DNA of 64,000 nt from Steromphala cineraria (lineage: Eukaryota; Mollusca; Gastropoda; Trochida; Trochidae), in assembly GCA_916613615.1 (NCBI GenBank), contig OU744732.1, positions 52,987,727 through 53,051,726 of the forward strand, read 5' to 3'. Position 1 is the first letter of the stretch. The number at the start of each line of letters is the position of its first letter. Below the pieces are notes generated by a model. The model searched no databases and was not told the origin of the DNA. It was given only the letters and a program-made list of their open reading frames with translations. Both the position numbers and the translations under genes were made by a program. Below are positions 59,585 through 64,000 of the stretch, in pieces.

Positions 59585-59592
59585 CGTGGGAA
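59585..59592 (+). promoter_or_regulatory. Su(H)/CSL (RBPJ) site, proximal
   Basis: CGTGGGAA is an exact CSL consensus on the + strand, 170 bp before the ATG and in opposite orientation to the other two sites. It may lie in the 5'UTR, depending on the start site. Confidence 0.6.
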
Positions 59593-59761
59593 CTCGCTTC
59601 TCCGTTCCTTCACAGTAATGCGAATGTGTTTGGGGTGTAATCGGCAGCTAAATTCCGATACATTACAAGCCCGGTTTAGTCTGCTACCTGTTGCATCGGG
59701 AGACATTTCACCGTGAGCCTTGTTCATTTCAGCACACTTGTTGATGTGTTCACCGAGCGCC

Positions 59762-59812
59762 ATGTCGGATACTTGTACTGAGGATAAGCGCTCTGCGGCT
59801 TCTTCAAGAAGG
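59762..59812 (+). CDS. Hes1: Gene 2 exon 1
   Basis: It encodes [17 protein letters not shown]. The donor is AGG|GTTAGT and the exon ends in phase 0. The RR|SNKP junction reproduces the RRSNKP context of hairy-type proteins, which supports the splice choice. Confidence 0.9.
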
Positions 59813-62800
59813 GTTAGTATTAATATGATTTATAAAATTATAAAATTTATTTGTGCATTTATTTCTCTAATTCCAAAAAAAATTAGAAAAATTTGATTTT
59901 TTAAATTGCAAATTTGTCATTAGCTGAAATTGCATGTATAACTTAGGTGACTTGAGAATTTTATTAACGGGCATCATAAAATAGCTCTTTCGTTGTTAAT
60001 CTTGCTGTTTAGTTAATATGCATTAATTACTTTTAAGAAATTTATGTTTTGATATGTAATTGCATGTTCAGCATGATTATCTTTTGAAAAATTTAAGATT
60101 GCTTGAGAATCTTTATCCATTTTGAATGTGGAAATTTATTAGTGATTTTCTAAATACAAATGTGCGATATTTTATCTGTTTCTACTTATATTCATGTTTT
60201 TCACGTGTCCTTTGCGATAGATTTGGATTTTTTTTATATAAACTTAAAATTTTAAGAAGTTCTCATTAAATATGAAGGTTTCATTAACTTTATTATCATG
60301 TTTCATTATTTCGTTTACAGAGTAACAAACCTCTAATGGAAAAACGACGAAGGGCAAGGATTAATGAATGCCTTGGCCAACTGAAGTCGTTGGTTCTACA
60401 AGCGCTTAAAAAAGATGTAAGTTTCATTTTAAACCTTTTTTCCATTTTTTAAATATGTATGCAGTTGCAAGTATTGAATGACAAAGTTTTTAAGTGCAAC
60501 ATTTGAATTACGAAATGTTTTATTAAGTATTGATGAAGATTTCATAGAAGTTGGTATTTTCATAAATGATCATAAATGGGCGTTTCCATCAAAAGTGGGT
60601 GTGTCCGATTTATATTTACAAAACATTATATCGTTGATATCGTTAAAGAGATAAGCTCATTTCTCAACACGTTAGATAAATATAGGTGTCATAACCGATT
60701 TGATTATGCCTTATCAGAGAAAATAGCCCGAAACGATCTACTAATGAGAATTTGATTTACGTTGACTTTTCTCACGGGAACTATTACGTTAGAGTGATGT
60801 CACAAAGATAAGTGAAGGAAAAGGCAAAGTGGCGAGTTTATCTATCCAGGCATAGACAGTGGGTCATTTAGTTTAGATTGCAGGCATTCCCTTGGGTCAA
60901 CGGGTTTCCCTTATTTTAAGCCTGGGGATATTTACATGCAAGCCGTGCGAATCCCAAATTCATACAGGAGTTAGCTCCCTTGCCTTGATGATCCGTTAAC
61001 TCTGGACCGTAATCTGCACGAGATATTTGTGCAATCGCAAAACCACTTCATACGTTATAAATGAGCAGTTATCTCCCTTTGAGTATTAACATTGTTGGAG
61101 CTCATCATCATGTGATGCAAGATTATTCAGGTTTTCACTTTCTCACGGTTAGCCGAGGTGGTTGTTGGTAAGCTTGCAATCCACGCTCGCGTTGGAGTGA
61201 GCCGAGAGCGCTTTGTAAATAAATTACGGCAAGCAGTAAACTACAAGATTTGCGCTCGACCAACACATAGAAACTCTGACCAACATTGCTTTCAGCGAAA
61301 GCGTGGGAGCGAAAAAGTCGAGAGACGTTGTGAAATACTTGAGAGGGGAAAAGCAAACAAAATTCGAATAAAATAACCTGTTGAAAACAAATCAGTTATG
61401 GCATTCGATCTTGGCCCCTAATCTCAATTTCATATGTTATTTCTTCAACAAAATGAAATTCATTGACCACGTTTTAAGGTTTGAATCGATTATTTAAGAA
61501 GTAATTCTGAAGTTTATTTAAAAAATCCGATATCTGTCAGTACTACATTAACTAAAACAGTAGAATATGATATCTTATAAACCTACAAATTTCAATTGCA
61601 AATTATCTTTTTTTAATTTTCCTTTTTTTCTTCTGTAAACAATAACCGGTTGGTTAATGTCTTGTAAAGACGTTTGTGACAATATATCGCTTGTACGCAT
61701 GACAATCTAACCGCAGTAAGTTTTATTTAACTGTTAACACACTTGCTGAGAAAGATTAAACCCCCCCCTCGATTTTAATTGATTGCTTAAGTGTTAAGGG
61801 AAGGGTGACACCAAGGACTTTGTCACCTTGAAATCACTTCTCAGAGTCTCAGATCGTCCAAGGAAAATAACAAATTTATGAAGATACTGTTGAATAGGTA
61901 ATATAATCACACCTTGAAATCACTTCTAAAAACATCAGATCGATTAACTTAAAATTTAACATTTATGAAGAAGTTGAATAAGTAATATAATCACACCTTG
62001 AAATCACTTCTCAGAATTTCAGATCGTCCAAGGAAATTTGAAAATGTATAAAGATAATGTTGAATTGGTAATATAATCGCACCTTGAAATCACTTCTCAG
62101 AATCTTAGATCGTCCAAGGAAATTTGAAAATGTATAAAGATAATGTATCGCACCTTGAAATCATTTCTAAAAGTATCAGATCGACTAACTTAAAATTGAA
62201 CATTTATGAAGATAATGTTGAATATGTAATGTTATCAATATTATGAAATAGTAGATACAAGCCAGAGGGTTTGACATCGAATCCCGTAATCGTCAATCAA
62301 AAAGTATCAGAACATGTCATACTGCAGATAAGCATGATCGAAATGTAACCATATTGATCAGTTCAAAGATGAAAGATCCACTGTGCTGCGCCACTCGTCA
62401 AAATATAAACTTTCTACCTCACTCGATGAGATAAACATGGTATTAGTCAAGAAAAGACAGATATCCTCTATTGATCAGTTCAAAGATGAAAGATCCACTG
62501 TACTGTTTTATGTAATGATCGCTAATAACAGCTATGCAACTCAAGCAATAAAATATAATTGAAAACCTGTCTGGACGATCCAATCGTTACTGTGGTTTAA
62601 AGGACTGCAGCACGCCCCTTTGCAGTCAACCCGTAACTAATATGTGTTAAAGAACCATAATGATGTCCAAATACTAAATATCGTTCCTCTCATTCCAGAG
62701 CACTCAGTATTCTAAACTGGAGAAGGCAGATATTCTGGAGATGACAGTCAAGCACCTGAAGGTGATGCAGCGTCAACAACTGGCTGGTGAGTTCAGTGTT

Positions 62801-63835
62801 CACTAATCAGATTTTAAGAAATACGATGGATTAACAGTCATTTTTTGGTGGTTTGAGTCGAAGTATAGTAGTAGTCAGAGCTAGCGGATTTTTTTTTTCG
62901 ATATTCCTCGATTTTCATCCTTTTGAACTAAAACTTCGTCCTCAGTATATACTCAAAATAGAAAGCACCAAAACCTTTTGACAATTCAGGAGAAAAGAAA
63001 TACCTTGTTCATTTACATATGTTCAAATATCCTAAATGATTGATTCATGACAACAACGTGCTTGTAAGAAATCAGATCCAGTGATTATGCAAGTTTCCTG
63101 AAAGTAGCCAGTGTTTCTTGTTTACTCTGGAAGAAATGAGCAATAAAGCTTTGGTTCCTCATCCGTATTATCCTTTCGTATTTTATGGAGGTCGTATTAA
63201 CATCTCTAATCAATTATCTGTTTGTTTCCGCAGCTGTCATGACGTCAGACCCCCTACTGATGAGCAAGTACCGCGCAGGGTTCAACGAGTGCGCAGGAGA
63301 GGTCGCAAGATACTTGGATGCCGTTAGTGTTGGTCATGACGTCAAGTCACGTGTTCTCAACCACCTCGCCAACTGTGTCACACACATTCCCGCGGAAACC
63401 ACGCCCCCTCCCATCCACCCCGCCCATTTGTCCGGGTTGCACGTGCTTCCTCAAGCAACTCAAGCGGCATTCCCACTCAGCGCTCTCAACCACTGTGCTC
63501 CTGTTTGGAATCTCATACCATCATCAGTGCACCAAGTTCAAGGTCACGGCGGCCATATTAACGTCTCACCGTATTCCAAGATGGACAGACCCCGTTTCAC
63601 CCCGTCACCTGAATCTCGGTCACTGCCAGAAAGTAGATCGTCTCCGGAATCATCCCCAGCCTCGTCTCCAGATTTCAAACATGACCTTGACCTTTCCCGA
63701 CGTCACCTTGACGCTTTAACGCCGCCACGTCATGCAACGTCATCGCCTGTGCTTTCAGTGAAGAGAGAACGGGAGGCGTCACCGTCTCACCAAGTAGTTC
63801 CCGCGGAGGGAGACAAGATGTGGCGGCCGTGGTGA
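59762..63835 (+). CDS. Hes1: HES1/hairy/deadpan-like bHLH-Orange repressor, complete, 4 exons
   Basis: Seen: exons 59762-59812, 60321-60416, 62699-62786 and 63234-63835 join to 837 nt, 278 aa plus stop. Residues 18-35 form the basic region with the Hes-specific proline ([18 protein letters not shown]). Helix 1, loop and helix 2 run to about residue 75 ([17 protein letters not shown]). The Orange domain is about 90-130 ([24 protein letters not shown]). A Pro/Ser-rich linker with repeated SPES/LPES motifs follows, and the end is MWRPW. Known: such proteins bind N-box/class C sites as dimers and repress through Groucho/TLE; they are usually Notch targets that repress themselves. The MQRQQL and SDP.. 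context resembles deadpan/hairy as well as HES1/HES4, so the symbol marks the subfamily only. Introns are 508, 2282 and 447 bp. The ATG at 59762 has G at -3. An in-frame ATG at 59744 (T at -3) would add six residues, and an in-frame stop lies at 59714. Confidence 0.97.
60321..60416 (+). CDS. Hes1: Gene 2 exon 2: basic region and helix 1
   Basis: The acceptor is CGTTTACAG and the donor GAT|GTAAGT. The exon is 96 nt, phase 0 to phase 0, and encodes 32 residues ending LKKD, the conserved Hes exon boundary. Confidence 0.97.
60417..62698. other. Hes1: Gene 2 intron 2
   Basis: A 2,282-bp intron with GTAAGT donor and CATTCCAG acceptor. It holds the tandem repeat at 61820-62235 and a 118-bp-offset duplication of ATTGATCAGTTCAAAGATGA + AAGATCCACTGT (about 62353 and 62471). 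The opposed 72- and 73-codon frames at 61135-61376 have no recognisable content. Confidence 0.6.
61820..62235. repeat. Tandem repeat, about 85-bp unit, five copies of two subtypes
   Basis: Each unit starts CACCTTGAAATCACTTCT. Subtype 1 continues CAGA.T.TCAGATCGTCCAAGG; subtype 2 continues AAAA..ATCAGATCGA.TAAC. The order is 1-2-1-1-2. It lies wholly inside gene 2 intron 2. Confidence 0.9.
62699..62786 (+). CDS. Hes1: Gene 2 exon 3: loop and helix 2
   Basis: The acceptor is CATTCCAG and the donor GGCTG|GTGAGT. The exon is 88 nt, phase 0 to phase 1. It encodes [20 protein letters not shown] plus KVMQRQQLA and is the paralogous counterpart of 1745-1829. Confidence 0.97.
63234..63835 (+). CDS. 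Hes1: Gene 2 exon 4: Orange domain, linker and WRPW
   Basis: The acceptor is TTTGTTTCCGCAG. The split codon G|CT gives Ala. The open frame runs through the Orange domain and Pro/Ser-rich tail to WRPW and TGA at 63833-63835. An ATG at 63185, in frame with this exon, is intronic and not used. Confidence 0.97.
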
Positions 63836-64000
63836 TACGGCTTGACTTTACAAGATCTTGCAATGAAACTATTTAAACTTTGTGAAGGATTCAAATGGCA
63901 ATTATTTGAAAGTGTAACGGACACTTGTAAATTCACGCAGATGAAAGTCATCCGCCTCACTCAAACTATACGTGATATCACTCACTGCTGCACGTGCAAA
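63836..64000 (+). other. Hes1: Start of gene 2 3'UTR, cut by window end
   Basis: 165 nt follow the stop codon. There is no AATAAA before the window ends, so the polyadenylation site lies to the right. No K-box was seen in this fragment. Confidence 0.6.

Larger units (their letters stand above)
59170..59761 (+). promoter_or_regulatory. Hes1: CpG-rich promoter and 5'UTR region of gene 2
   Basis: GC and CpG density rise sharply over the AT-rich surroundings, with runs such as CGCGGAG, CTCGCGCGCTCCGTCG and CGCGCGACCGCCGCC. The region contains three CSL sites, a CCAAT box and a PBX-MEIS decamer (listed separately). No clear TATA box is tied to a start site, so the transcription start cannot be placed exactly. 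It is expected downstream of the CCAAT box, roughly 59550-59650. Confidence 0.65.

Noticed and set aside
59524..59763. Minus-strand 79-codon frame over the gene 2 promoter
   Set aside because: It lies opposite the CpG-rich promoter and 5'UTR. It is open because of high GC and has no recognisable domain.
63318..63719. 133-codon alternative-frame ORF inside gene 2 exon 4
   Set aside because: It overlaps the Orange domain and linker of the real frame. It is a shadow of a GC-rich coding exon.
1..64000. Endogenous viral genes, LTR retrotransposons, tRNA, rRNA or known conserved microRNA genes
   Set aside because: I looked for gag/pol-type frames, LTR pairs, cloverleaf-like segments and familiar mature microRNA sequences by eye and saw none. 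A tRNAscan/Infernal run would be needed to exclude them firmly.

Overview
This is a 64 kb, AT-rich animal nuclear window. It has spliced genes with GT/AG introns, abundant transposon debris, minisatellites and retroelement tails, and no bacterial or viral gene organisation. The protein similarities, a miR-2-type (protostome) 3'UTR site and the repeat landscape suggest a lophotrochozoan, most likely a marine mollusc. The species cannot be fixed from the sequence alone.

Two genes are supported, both on the + strand and both Hairy/Enhancer-of-split (Hes) bHLH-Orange repressors ending in WRPW. Gene 1 (1745-20082) is 5'-truncated by the window. Only the exon carrying the end of the bHLH (1745-1829) and the last exon (19307-20082, Orange plus WRPW) are present, separated by a 17.5 kb intron. 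Gene 2 (59762-63835) is complete in four exons, encodes 278 aa, and is close to HES1/hairy/deadpan. Its CpG-rich 5' flank holds three Su(H)/CSL sites, a CCAAT box and a PBX-MEIS decamer. The two genes share intron positions and phases (phase 0 after KKD, phase 1 at the end of helix 2), so they look like tandem paralogues and probable Notch targets.

The gene 1 intron contains a foldback element, a pyrimidine-rich tract near its 5' end, degenerate tandem repeats, a 37-bp minisatellite of about 31 units and a purine-rich tract near its 3' end. The 39.7 kb between the genes has no convincing protein gene. It holds a 44-bp minisatellite, several non-autonomous DNA transposons with recognisable terminal inverted repeats and target-site duplications (TSDs), five LINE 3' ends (a sixth lies in the gene 1 intron), and a few GC-rich clusters of promoter-type motifs.

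The most novel-looking items are: (i) a dispersed family of roughly 150-195 bp retroposon-like elements starting GTCTGTC and ending near TTAGTCTA, with 8-14 bp TSDs and no A-tail (at least six good copies at 45.7-52.2 kb); (ii) a 631-bp TIR element with an 8-bp TSD that contains what looks like a captured piece of a host coding exon; (iii) a 358-bp Mutator-like MITE with a perfect 9-bp TSD and nested palindromes; (iv) a pair of 356-bp MITEs flanked by TTAA; (v) minisatellites whose unit-to-unit variation concentrates at CpG dinucleotides.
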